14,475 nt of DNA from Desulfuromonadales bacterium (GCA_030640215.1 DAOWJU010000332.1:1-14475); one strand, 5' to 3'; positions 6,303 through 13,324 are shown, counted from the first letter of the stretch. Program-made: numbers and translations. Notes: a model not told the origin generated them from the letters alone.

Positions 6303-6722
6303 GTGAATCCTGAGATACAGATAACAGAAGACAAAGGCTACCTCAAGGTGCAGGTACATGGTCGCGACAGCCGTGAAGCGTCACTGGAGATATTACGGCG
6401 CATAGTCGCAGCGTGTGATGAGCATAACTGCCTCTATGTCCTTGTGAAGGCACACATTATTAACAAGACTGGAGTAATGGATAACTATGACATGCCCCAG
6501 ATTATCGAGGAGGCAGGGGTAACCCGGAAGCACAGAATTGCTTGGGTGGACCCGAATCCGGAAACCTACAACATTAGTTACTTTGCGGAGACGGTCCTGC
6601 ACAATCGTGGATATATTAATGTTCGGCTCTTCAGAACAGTAGCGGATGGCAAGGGGTGGCTGCGGGACGAGATAACTGCACATGAACGGCGCGTTGAGTC
6701 TACAGAAAAAACTATCTCATAA
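6303..6722 (+). CDS. Hypothetical protein, 139 aa
   Basis: I do not recognise this protein. It starts with GTG at 6303 behind AAAAGGAAG about 7 nt upstream and ends just before its own terminator, so it is very likely a real monocistronic gene. The N-terminus (MNPEIQITEDKGYLKVQVHGRDS) followed by a helix and a strand (LEILRRIVAACDEHNCLYVLVKA) is compatible with a small alpha/beta domain of STAS/SpoIIAA-like type. The middle (HRIAWVDPNPETYNISYFAETVLHNRGYINVRLFRT) also fits such a fold. There is no signal peptide, membrane helix or cysteine motif. It has no operon partner. The fold idea is inference only. Confidence 0.8.
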   Translation: MNPEIQITEDKGYLKVQVHGRDSREASLEILRRIVAACDEHNCLYVLVKAHIINKTGVMDNYDMPQIIEEAGVTRKHRIAWVDPNPETYNISYFAETVLHNRGYINVRLFRTVADGKGWLRDEITAHERRVESTEKTIS

Positions 6723-6742
6723 GTCACGATTAGCAGTAAAAC

Positions 6743-6778
6743 AAAGCCCCAACCTGTTTCTAAGGTCGGGGCTTTCCT
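6743..6778 (+). terminator. Rho-independent terminator after the 139-aa gene
   Basis: AAAGCCCC-A-ACCT pairs with AGGT-C-GGGGCTTT around a 7-nt loop, followed by CCT. It lies 20 bp after the stop of the 139-aa gene and clearly ends that transcript. Confidence 0.8.
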
Positions 6779-7082
6779 ATAAGTCCTGTTGCAACTATTT
6801 CTCATATTACCTAGGGATATTCAGTATGCGGGGGCGTAGGACAAAGCCAGACACTATCTGTCAGATCAAGTCCCGATTACTACACTTAACAGGAGAGTTA
6901 AAAGCACATCAGTTTATTCAAATTCCTATCATCTGGGTACGGGGTCAGTACTTTACATGCAAGGTCATAATCAAAAACCACCCCCCCGGGTATCCAACTA
7001 ACTTTGCCCCACAACTTTTTACCTCTCATTCCCCATGACAATCAAAACCCCCTTCACATGTATGGCAATATCTGCCCACCTT
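6779..7082. other. Non-coding stretch upstream of the 65-aa gene
   Basis: I see no supported gene. There is a run of seven C residues near 6981-6988 and a segment GTACGGGGTCAGTACTTTACAT (about 6937-6958) in the style of repeat remnants around RAYT transposases; GACCTGACCCC at about 5815-5825 is a similar piece in the opposite orientation. Short open frames here lack ribosome binding sites. Confidence 0.3.
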
Positions 7083-7096
7083 CCTGATCAGGAGTC
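7083..7096 (+). promoter_or_regulatory. Palindrome overlapping the ribosome binding site
   Basis: CCTGATCAGG (7083-7092) is a perfect 10-bp palindrome whose right arm merges into the AGGAG Shine-Dalgarno sequence of the 65-aa gene at 7101. A repressor bound there, or a local hairpin in the mRNA, could block translation. Confidence 0.35.
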
Positions 7097-7100
7097 CATC

Positions 7101-7298
7101 ATGAAAGTTGTAACAGCTAAGGCATCACTGCTTCCACAATCCGTCGGCAACCTCATCGAGTCGGCCAACTGTGCCACTCGCGTCATCCTTGCTACTTGCG
7201 AAGGTACTGAACGAGCAGTCAACGGTGTCGATGAACTCGCTACCCTCATGCTCCGTCAGCAACAGACCAGGCTCCTCGCAGAGCTTGCTCCTGCATAA
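7101..7298 (+). CDS. Hypothetical small protein, 65 aa
   Basis: This is a small protein of no recognised family. The ATG at 7101 has AGGAG at ideal spacing, and a hairpin terminator follows the stop within 10 bp; both argue for a real gene. The same frame runs upstream to 7035 but that extension has no ribosome binding site. The sequence is mainly helical and mildly amphipathic (LPQSVGNLIESANCATRVILATCEGTERAVNGVDELATLMLRQQQTRLL), with two cysteines spaced 9 residues apart and an Ala-rich end. There is no signal peptide or clear membrane helix. Confidence 0.6.
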   Translation: MKVVTAKASLLPQSVGNLIESANCATRVILATCEGTERAVNGVDELATLMLRQQQTRLLAELAPA

Positions 7299-7307
7299 CA
7301 GCTGTGG

Positions 7308-7336
7308 CCTCACCTTCGGGTGGGGTCATAAGTTTT
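7308..7336 (+). terminator. Terminator after the 65-aa gene
   Basis: CCTCACC-TTCG-GGTGGGG is a 7-bp stem (one U-G pair) capped by a UUCG tetraloop, followed by TCATAAGTTTT. It is placed 10 bp after the stop codon. Confidence 0.6.
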
Positions 7337-7592
7337 ACTGCTTACACAACCCGAGAAGCGATGCGCACACAACCCTTACACTTATAATCTACACCTACAG
7401 ATAGTATCCTAAAGACATGAACCAAACCACAGTTTGCACTATCACCATCCAGACAAGTAAGCACCTCCGGCCTGCCTGCGTCTGGTCGGTTCTCTCGGCA
7501 CGTTCCGTTCGCTTTGCTCACCGCAGAATGGCCATTCTGACGACATGCTTTCACTCCGCTTCGCTGCGTAAAAGTTCCCTCGGCTCGCCTAA

Positions 7593-7610
7593 ACATAACT
7601 GAAGTTATGT
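7593..7610. repeat. Inverted repeat ACATAACT-GA-AGTTATGT
   Basis: Perfect 8-bp arms flank a 2-nt centre in a non-coding region. This could be an operator or recombination site; no partner is identified. Confidence 0.35.
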
Positions 7611-7885
7611 AACCCTGACTTGGCAGACCTCCAGCGACGATGAATGATTCCCCACCCACCCCGGTCGTCACAATAATATTTAGTGCCAGGCTGCTCTCTT
7701 CATGTTTGATCTTGCCTAATGCCTGACGTCAATCGTTCCTCCAACCCGGTCCGCCCAGTGGGCTCCCAATAGAATTGACACCATTAGAGATAAATATATT
7801 TTCCCTACCATTGGATCAGTGCTGTGGCTATTATCAGAAAACGCTTATCAGGCTCCAGTGGATATGTGGAATGGACAAGAAATCG

Positions 7886-7907
7886 AAAGTGTACCTAAAA
7901 GTGTACC
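7886..7907. repeat. Paired AAAGTGTACC direct repeats
   Basis: Exact 10-bp copies lie at 7886-7895 and 7898-7907, a 12-bp period, 75 bp from the 3' end of the tRNA-Leu-like sequence. Closely spaced direct repeats next to a tRNA 3' end are typical of integrase arm-binding sites of integrative elements. No integrase gene is in the window. Confidence 0.5.
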
Positions 7908-7981
7908 CAATAACTATTCCTACCTACCCTCAGACACAAAAACAGATAGCCAGAAATTAATCTAACTACCTGTTTTCACGA

Positions 7982-8078
7982 TGGTACCCGGGACGAGAAT
8001 CGAACTCGTACAGACTTACGTCCGAGGGATTTTAAGTCCCATAAATATGCTTAACCACCGTTTCAGCTACGACACTCC
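7982..8078 (-). tRNA. tRNA-Leu(UAA)-like sequence, probably a fragment or pseudogene
   Basis: On the minus strand the 3' two-thirds is a good tRNA-Leu: anticodon stem-loop GGGACTTAAAATCCC with anticodon TAA, a long variable arm (GGAC-GTAA-GTCT), a T arm ACGAG-TTCGATT-CTCGT, and an acceptor 3' strand CCCGGGT followed by A and CCA. The 5' part is wrong: the expected ACCCGGG partner strand is absent. Instead GGAGTGT precedes a D-arm-like region (TAGCTGAAACGGTGGTTAAGCA) that is about 4 nt longer than usual. The acceptor stem therefore cannot form. This is either a decayed gene or the 3' tRNA copy left at an attachment site. The 5' boundary at 8078 is approximate. Confidence 0.6.
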
Positions 8079-8111
8079 ACAACAAATCGCGACGTCTCAA
8101 AACAGTACAAT

Positions 8112-8669
8112 TCAAACAATATCAGCATCCTTATTTTTATCTATGGCTGTTTCTACTTCCCTCCTACTCAGTTCAGGCGTTATGACTCCAGCCTTACGAT
8201 CTTCAGCTTTGGACTGAAGCAAATCATTGATGCTTTGTGGTATCAACGACTTAATCTTATCCCGAACAACCTTACCAACCGTCGGACTGGCACCATCCGT
8301 AGAAACAGCTATTTTCAGCATTCCATAATTTACGAGCGCAGAAAAATAGAAATCCGATTTTTCGGGACTCGCAGCTATATTGACCAGCAGGTAACGTTTT
8401 TCCTTTTCACGGAGAAGCATATCCGCAACATGCGAGACACCGGTCGCATCGACAACAATATCAAATGAAGTCAGGTCATCTACATACAACTGCTTGCGCA
8501 CCATCCCAAACTCAAGGTCAAGGTTGTTGAATGATGGCAGGAACTCTTCGGCAATCACCTTGAATTCAACCCGGTTCTCGATCAGAACCTTGGCTTTCCT
8601 GTAGGCGACCTTGCCACCACCGATCAGCAACAATCGCGGATTAACAAGAAGAACTGGCAAACTATACAT
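8112..8669 (-). CDS. sirC: Precorrin-2 dehydrogenase (SirC/Met8/CysG-N type)
   Basis: This enzyme oxidises precorrin-2 to sirohydrochlorin with NAD+; some relatives also insert iron to make siroheme. The 185-aa protein opens with a Rossmann motif LLLIGGGKVAYRKAK (about residues 13-27) and has the Asp of VVDAT (about 72-76). It also has the family block KSDFYFSALVNYGMLKIAVSTDGASPT (about 104-130) and a short C-terminal helical domain. Its length suits a stand-alone Met8/SirC protein. The ATG at 8669 has AAGGG 6 nt upstream; a GTG at 8684 that overlaps the cobA stop would add 5 residues. It is last in the cobalamin operon. Whether it also has ferrochelatase activity cannot be told from sequence. 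No terminator is seen between it and the tRNA-like sequence. Confidence 0.9.
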   Translation of the reverse strand: MYSLPVLLVNPRLLLIGGGKVAYRKAKVLIENRVEFKVIAEEFLPSFNNLDLEFGMVRKQLYVDDLTSFDIVVDATGVSHVADMLLREKEKRYLLVNIAASPEKSDFYFSALVNYGMLKIAVSTDGASPTVGKVVRDKIKSLIPQSINDLLQSKAEDRKAGVITPELSRREVETAIDKNKDADIV

Positions 8670-8683
8670 TGAAGACCCTTGCA

Positions 8684-9448
8684 CTACTCTGTGATCGTAT
8701 CAAACCAACGTAATTTATCACGCAAGGAAACGACTTCACCGACAATGATCACCGCCGGAGTAGGAATTTCCATCCCCTGGATTTTTTGAAGTGCATTCTC
8801 AAGAGTCGACACCACTGTCATCTGCCGGGATGTCGTAGCGCAACTGATAATTCCCACAGGCGTATTGATCGGACGACCGTGGGCAATCAACTCGCGACAG
8901 ATCGTATCGAGATTACCCAACCCCATATAAAAGACCAGAGTACCGTCCCCAGGGGCCAAACACTGCCAATTAACTTTCGGCTGTTCATTATTGTCCATCT
9001 TAGTGTGCCCAGTCACCAGAGTGACGCTGGTTGTGCAGTCACGATGCGTTACCGGAATTCCAGAATAAGCGGCAGCGGCAAATCCAGCCGTGACTCCGGG
9101 GACCACTTCAAACGGAACGCCTATCTCTTCGAGGTATTGCGCTTCTTCTCCGCCACGGCCAAAGACAAAGGGGTCACCGCCTTTGAGACGCACCACCACC
9201 CTTCCCGGCTGCGCTTTCTCTACCAGTAGCTTGTTAATCTCTTCCTGGGGCAGCAAGTGGTGACCCTTTACCTTGCCGACATAGATCAGCTCGGCCCCAT
9301 TGGGCACCTCCTTGAGGAATTCGGGATTAACCAGTTTATCGTATAGGACGACATCGGCCTGTTGCAGGCAGCGCAAGCCCTTTACGGTAATCAAGCCGGG
9401 GTCTCCAGGACCAGCACCGACCAGATAGACTTGAGTTTCTCTCTTCAC
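8684..9448 (-). CDS. cobA: Uroporphyrinogen-III C-methyltransferase
   Basis: CobA (SUMT) transfers two SAM methyl groups to C2 and C7 of uroporphyrinogen III, giving precorrin-2, the first committed step toward siroheme and cobalamin. The 254-aa protein shows every family signature: [15 protein letters not shown] (10-24), [16 protein letters not shown] (about 87-102), VVPGVTAG (about 115-122) and PVTHRD (about 132-137). It is a single-domain enzyme without a fused HemD or CysG dehydrogenase part. It starts with GTG at 9448, preceded by GAGG about 7 nt upstream. It lies between cobK (35-bp gap) and sirC (short gap), so the precorrin-2 branch point is encoded at the end of the cobalamin operon. 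Confidence 0.97.
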   Translation of the reverse strand: MKRETQVYLVGAGPGDPGLITVKGLRCLQQADVVLYDKLVNPEFLKEVPNGAELIYVGKVKGHHLLPQEEINKLLVEKAQPGRVVVRLKGGDPFVFGRGGEEAQYLEEIGVPFEVVPGVTAGFAAAAYSGIPVTHRDCTTSVTLVTGHTKMDNNEQPKVNWQCLAPGDGTLVFYMGLGNLDTICRELIAHGRPINTPVGIISCATTSRQMTVVSTLENALQKIQGMEIPTPAVIIVGEVVSLRDKLRWFDTITE

Positions 9449-9483
9449 TTAATACCTCAATATATTCTGTGTTTGCCTGACTT

Positions 9484-10278
9484 TCATTCTGCGTCAACGT
9501 ACTGAGGGCACTGCTGTTGCAGCGCATTCAACAACTCATTGATGCCGTTATAAGATTGCCCTGATGGCTCGACCGGACGCCTGACAACAATGAACTGGCA
9601 ATGTTCATGTTCCGCTGCGCGCCATTTTTCCTCTACTCCACCGACTTGTCCGCTTTCCTTGGTCACCACGACACCGATCTCGTATCTACGAATCAGCGTC
9701 AGGTTGTCTTCATAACTGAAAGGACCACGGCCAAAAATACGGCGGGATGTTTCCAGCCCCGCAGCATTACATGCAGCAACGGAGTCAGGGTGGTTCAACA
9801 CTCTGGCGTAAAGCGGGAGTTGTCTCCTGCTCGCTTGTTCGACATAAGGAGCAAGATGGCGCGATCCAATAGTCAGGAGAATCGGCAGCCCCGATTCGCA
9901 GGCAAGCAATGAAGCCTGCTCATGATCATCAGCATACAACCACGCATCTCTTGGCCCTTGCGTTTCCTGGCGTTGGTAACGCAGGTAGGGGCAACCAGTC
10001 TCTTCACAAGCGTTGCGCGCGTTCCGGTGAACAACCTCCGCATAGGGGTGAGTTGCGTCGACCAGTGCTGAGAAGCCCTGCACCGTGATCAACTCAATTA
10101 GCTCTGAACGGTTCAACCGACCGCTACGACGACTGATCGCAGAATGTTGTCCACTATTTAACGGTTCGTCGGTTGCCGTTGACACAAGCACCTGCCAACC
10201 AAGCTCGGCTAAGCGCAAAGCCAGAGAAGCGGTTTCGCTGGTGCCACCGAGGAGAAGTATCTGTGCTCGTTCCGTCAT
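9484..10278 (-). CDS. cobK: Precorrin-6A reductase (CobK/CbiJ)
   Basis: CobK/CbiJ reduces the macrocycle of (cobalt-)precorrin-6A with a pyridine nucleotide. The 264-aa protein has the N-terminal LLLGGTSETASLALRL (about 8-23), the diagnostic DATHPYAEVVHRNARNAC (about 74-91), LLTIGSRHLAPY (about 134-145) and a C-terminal VVVTKESG block. The ATG at 10278 overlaps the cobJ stop as TGATG, indicating translational coupling; the TTG one codon upstream is an unlikely start. The 35-bp gap to cobA holds that gene's ribosome binding site. The position within the operon matches its pathway role between the methyltransferases. Confidence 0.94.
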   Translation of the reverse strand: MTERAQILLLGGTSETASLALRLAELGWQVLVSTATDEPLNSGQHSAISRRSGRLNRSELIELITVQGFSALVDATHPYAEVVHRNARNACEETGCPYLRYQRQETQGPRDAWLYADDHEQASLLACESGLPILLTIGSRHLAPYVEQASRRQLPLYARVLNHPDSVAACNAAGLETSRRIFGRGPFSYEDNLTLIRRYEIGVVVTKESGQVGGVEEKWRAAEHEHCQFIVVRRPVEPSGQSYNGINELLNALQQQCPQYVDAE

Positions 10279-11054
10279 CAATAATATCCGCGTGGTGTGA
10301 CCATTCGCCCATCAAGAACACAAGTTGTTGAATTGCCAATGATAACTATCGAGCGCATCCCAACCTCTTGCTCAAGAAGATGATCCAGGTCAGTCAAAAC
10401 CAGGCGTTCTTCTTCACTGCCAACGGCAGTTGCAACACCTACGGGGGTTGAACCAGGTCGATGCTCGCGAAAAATTTTTGTCGCCTCTTCCAATTGCATC
10501 ACGCGTTTCTTGCTTCGCGGGTTATATAACGAAACAACCAGATCAGCGGCGGCGACGGCCCCCAGACGTTTTACGATCATTTCCCAAGGGACAAGAAGAT
10601 CACTCAGGCTGATAGTTGCCGAATCAAGCATCAGGGGCGCTCCCATCAAGGCTGCCGCCGAATTAGCGGCCGTCACCCCAGGAATGACCTCCATGTCGAG
10701 ATCGTAGTCCTCTGCTGAAGCCATTTCCATGGCCAACCCTGCCATGCCGTATACCCCTGCATCGCCCGATGAAATCAAGGACACCACCTGTCCGGCCCTG
10801 GCTTGTTCAAGAGCCGCTCGACAACGATCTGCTTCCTGCTTCATCCCCGAGGTGATGACCGTCTGATCCTCGATCAGATCTTCTACTGCCTCGATATAAG
10901 GGCCATAGCCAACAACAACATTACTGTCTTTGATCGCCTTCCCTGCTCTTGGGGTACGATCGACAACGCTGCCCGGACCTATGCCAACGAGGAACAGTTT
11001 TCCTTGGCTATTGCTATGGTGATGCCGTTGAAGGCTGTTTTTTTCAGTATTAAT
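10278..11054 (-). CDS. cobJ: Precorrin-3B C17-methyltransferase, non-canonical start
   Basis: CobJ/CbiH methylates C17 and contracts the corrin ring using SAM. The core is clear: LFLVGIGPGSVVDRTPRA, then VVSLISSGDAGVYGMAGL, VIPGVTAANSAAALMGAPL and a C-terminal GNSTTCVLDGRMVTPRGYY. The start is the oddity. The frame is open from 11258, but no ATG, GTG or TTG occurs after 11258, and the conserved N-terminus begins only near 11000, inside the end of cbiG. Candidates are ATT at 11054, with AAGGAG 6 nt upstream (258 aa, used here), CTG at 10997 (239 aa, the usual family length but with a cramped AAGGA), or a -1 slip from cbiG at the A7 run (11038-11044). The stop overlaps the cobK ATG. Confidence 0.88.
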   Translation of the reverse strand: MNTEKNSLQRHHHSNSQGKLFLVGIGPGSVVDRTPRAGKAIKDSNVVVGYGPYIEAVEDLIEDQTVITSGMKQEADRCRAALEQARAGQVVSLISSGDAGVYGMAGLAMEMASAEDYDLDMEVIPGVTAANSAAALMGAPLMLDSATISLSDLLVPWEMIVKRLGAVAAADLVVSLYNPRSKKRVMQLEEATKIFREHRPGSTPVGVATAVGSEEERLVLTDLDHLLEQEVGMRSIVIIGNSTTCVLDGRMVTPRGYY

Positions 11055-11755
11055 GACGTTCTCCTTCCAGATAGCAATGCTGCCGGTTCTGCAACCGCTG
11101 GCAGATTGACTTGCTGTTGTACGAAGTCTGATGACTCGTATGTCAGATGACTCATGCGAATCAGCTCCGAATCGATAATCCGTAGTGGTAGTTCCAATTC
11201 CTCGGCAGCCTGTAACAAGCCCGACTCTGACTGTTTTACATCGGCAGTAGCAAGGCAACGGACCTGATCAAGACCGACTCCGATCAATTTCATTGCCGTC
11301 ATTATCGCAGCACGAATCTCCATTGCACTCTTACCCTTTCGACAGCCGACACCGACGACAAGATCTTTCACAGCCTCCGTGGTTGTGGAAACAACTGGTT
11401 CTGCGCCGGTCAGGTTGGCAATATCGTTTGCCAACTGATTAGCACCTCCTTCATGACCACTGAGCAGGCTTATGGCATAACGTGCCCCGACATCCAGACA
11501 AACCACCGCAGGGTCTCCAAGCTTATGCTTGACCAGAGGGGCAATGGCGCGCACAACCACACCGCAGGGGGCAATAAAGACAAGGCCGCCATAACGACTG
11601 AACAGCTCTTCCGTCAGGTCATACACCCGCTCAAAGGAATGGACTCCGCTGGGGGCATCAACCCCTTGATGCAGATACTGGTCAACCTCCATACCGGCTG
11701 CGATCCGTTGCATGACCTTGAAACCTTCGGGTGAAAAGGTGATCACCGCAACCAT
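10979..11755 (-). CDS. cbiG: Cobalt-precorrin-5A hydrolase, short form
   Basis: CbiG opens the lactone of cobalt-precorrin-5A and releases acetaldehyde from C20, a step specific to the anaerobic (early cobalt) pathway. The 258-aa protein has the N-terminal domain (GGLVFIAPCGVVVRAIAPL about 56-74; LLSGHEGGANQLANDIA about 97-113) joined almost directly to the C-terminal domain (VVGVGCRKGKSAMEI about 133-147, through EPAALLSG). The linking middle domain of about 350-residue CbiG proteins is missing. The ATG at 11755 overlaps the cobM stop as TGATG. The last 25 codons overlap cobJ and contain seven consecutive A residues; the zero frame after them (TAFNGITIAIAKE) still looks like a native CbiG end, so CbiG itself is complete. 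Confidence 0.92.
   Translation of the reverse strand: MVAVITFSPEGFKVMQRIAAGMEVDQYLHQGVDAPSGVHSFERVYDLTEELFSRYGGLVFIAPCGVVVRAIAPLVKHKLGDPAVVCLDVGARYAISLLSGHEGGANQLANDIANLTGAEPVVSTTTEAVKDLVVGVGCRKGKSAMEIRAAIMTAMKLIGVGLDQVRCLATADVKQSESGLLQAAEELELPLRIIDSELIRMSHLTYESSDFVQQQVNLPAVAEPAALLSGRRTSLILKKTAFNGITIAIAKENCSSLA
11038..11044 (-). promoter_or_regulatory. A7 run in the cbiG-cobJ overlap (possible -1 slip site)
   Basis: The minus strand reads CTG AAA AAA ACA in the cbiG frame. A -1 slip on the seven A residues moves ribosomes to AAC AGC CTT, which is the cobJ frame, and would give a CbiG-CobJ fusion. AGGAG lies 16 nt upstream, longer than the roughly 10 nt of the dnaX stimulator. The site is visible; its use is inferred. 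Confidence 0.35.
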
Positions 11756-12531
11756 CAACTTGAACCTCCAGTACCTTCAGTGTCAGCAACCCGATAACCG
11801 TGACTGAAGTGTTGATGATAAAGTTTCGAAACGGGAAGATCTCGCGACAGCGCCTGGCCGACAATAATCATAGCTGTTTTCTTGATCCCGGCACTCTCCA
11901 CCTTGTTGGCAATATCGGCCAGGCAGCCTTGAATCACCTGCTCATCGGGCCAGCTCGCCCGGTACACCACACCGGCGGGGCAGTCCTCCCCATAATAATT
12001 TGCCAGTTCAGCAGCGACTTCATCCAGTTTATGAACGGACAGGAACAGACAAAGAGTTGACTCAGTCCGGGCCAGATGTTCCAGCTCCTGCTTCTCTGGC
12101 ATTGGCGTTCGTCCCGAGGTCCGGCTAAGAATCACCGTCTGGGCAATTTCAGGCACCGTCAACTCGGTCTTCAAAGCCGCAGCGGCGGCTTGAAACGAGC
12201 TGACGCCCGGGACAACCTGATATTCGATTCCGAGCCGATCAAGCACATTCATCTGTTCCCTGATCGCTCCATAGATTGAAGGATCGCCAGTGTGCAAGCG
12301 TACGACATCAATCCCCAAAGGTTGGGCACGAACAAAGACCTCTTCTATCTCCTCCAATGTCATTCCGGCGGAATCATGCAGCTCACAATAATCAGGGACA
12401 AGGCCGACAACTTCCGGGCTGACCAGAGAACCGGCATAAACGCAGATTCGACAGCCTTCCAGTAAGCGGCGGGCCTTGACAGTCAACAAGTCAGGATCAC
12501 CAGGCCCCGCGCCGACAAAAATCACTTTCAT
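11755..12531 (-). CDS. cobM: Precorrin-4 C11-methyltransferase (CobM/CbiF)
   Basis: CobM/CbiF adds a SAM-derived methyl at C11 of (cobalt-)precorrin-4. The 258-aa protein matches throughout: [20 protein letters not shown] (4-23), VYAGSLVSPEV (about 31-41), VVRLHTGDPSIYGAIREQ (about 75-92), VPGVSSFQAAAAAL (about 106-119) and TVILSRTSGRTPMPE (about 131-145). The last of these distinguishes it from CobA. The ATG at 12531 has GAGGAG about 9 nt upstream. It lies 52 bp after cobI, the largest gap in this operon, and its stop overlaps the cbiG start as TGATG. Confidence 0.96.
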   Translation of the reverse strand: MKVIFVGAGPGDPDLLTVKARRLLEGCRICVYAGSLVSPEVVGLVPDYCELHDSAGMTLEEIEEVFVRAQPLGIDVVRLHTGDPSIYGAIREQMNVLDRLGIEYQVVPGVSSFQAAAAALKTELTVPEIAQTVILSRTSGRTPMPEKQELEHLARTESTLCLFLSVHKLDEVAAELANYYGEDCPAGVVYRASWPDEQVIQGCLADIANKVESAGIKKTAMIIVGQALSRDLPVSKLYHQHFSHGYRVADTEGTGGSS

Positions 12532-12583
12532 TGATTAACACTCCTCAAATTGAACAAAAATGAACCTGAATAGACATTCCCAG

Positions 12584-13324
12584 CTACTCACCAGCAGCCT
12601 GCACAATAATCACCGCCAGGTTGCCGGTTGTTTCATCTGCGTCGCGCAAGTGGTTCAGATCCAGCTCTACCCGTTGATCAGGCAACCCTGCGCGAGAGAC
12701 AAAGACACTTCTGTCCAGAACGTTAAGCTGTTCAAGCAGGTCAACAATCTCTCTTAGGCGAGAACCGATCTTCATCAAAACCACACCAGCACCACTCGTA
12801 ATAGCTGACTCGATCCTTACCAAATCATTGGCAACTGGAATCACATGCAGTGACTGTTGCCCTTCCCCCAATGGTGTATTGGTCAAGGCAGCAACCAAAC
12901 TGAAGGCGCTGACACCGGGGACCGTCTCTATCCTGGCGGCATCGAACTCCTTACGTAGCGCCCGAACCAGGTAAATATAGGTCGAATAAAGTAAGGCATC
13001 TCCGAGAGTGACAAAGGCCACATCCTGGCCAGCCTGTAATTTCGTGGCAATCTCCACAGCGGTTTGCTGCCAGTGCTGACACCGACTGGTACTGTCCGAC
13101 GCCAGAGAAAATGTCACTTCTTTTATCTCACACTCTGAACCGGCATAGTCCTGCACCACCTCACTGACGTAATCCTGAGTGCTTAAATGCGACGTCGGTA
13201 CATAGATACAATCACTCGAACTCAATACACGGATCGCCTTAAGGGTTAAAAGCTCCGGATCACCGGGGCCAACCCCGATACCGTAGAATGTTCCGAGCTT
13301 CGTTTCTTGTGGCCGATTCGTCAC
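12584..13324 (-). CDS. cobI: Precorrin-2 C20-methyltransferase (CobI/CbiL)
   Basis: CobI/CbiL methylates C20 of precorrin-2 or its cobalt form; with sirohydrochlorin made by SirC, the cobalt form is likely here. The 246-aa protein shows GTFYGIGVGPGDPELLTLKA (about 11-30), IYVPTS, VAFVTLGDALLYSTYIYL (about 102-119), ETVPGVSAFSLVAAL (about 132-146) and GAGVVLMKIGSRL (about 177-189), typical of this family rather than CobA or CobM. It starts with GTG at 13324, overlapping the cbiE stop as GTGA, with AAGGAG about 6 nt upstream. There is a 52-bp gap to cobM. Confidence 0.95.
   Translation of the reverse strand: MTNRPQETKLGTFYGIGVGPGDPELLTLKAIRVLSSSDCIYVPTSHLSTQDYVSEVVQDYAGSECEIKEVTFSLASDSTSRCQHWQQTAVEIATKLQAGQDVAFVTLGDALLYSTYIYLVRALRKEFDAARIETVPGVSAFSLVAALTNTPLGEGQQSLHVIPVANDLVRIESAITSGAGVVLMKIGSRLREIVDLLEQLNVLDRSVFVSRAGLPDQRVELDLNHLRDADETTGNLAVIIVQAAGE

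Larger units (their letters stand above)
7337..7980. other. Gene-free region with palindrome and attachment-like repeats
   Basis: No supported gene lies in this 640-bp stretch. A 109-codon minus-strand frame (7671-7342) has no ribosome binding site or recognisable domain and looks like a chance frame in purine-rich sequence. Seen in it: repeated GCTTCGCT / GCTTTGCT / CGGCTCGCC-like words at about 7509-7590, an inverted repeat ACATAACT-GA-AGTTATGT (7593-7610), a possible TTGACA-N14-TATATT at about 7775-7800, and two AAAGTGTACC copies at 7886-7907. It is probably the remains of mobile DNA. Confidence 0.4.

Noticed and set aside
7342..7671. 109-codon minus-strand frame
   Set aside because: No ribosome binding site or domain; it looks like chance translation of repetitive purine-rich sequence, though it was considered as a small mobile-element protein.
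11055..11258. N-terminal extension of cobJ to the TTG at 11258
   Set aside because: It is an out-of-frame reading of cbiG with Thr/Ser/Arg-rich nonsense, not related to CobJ.
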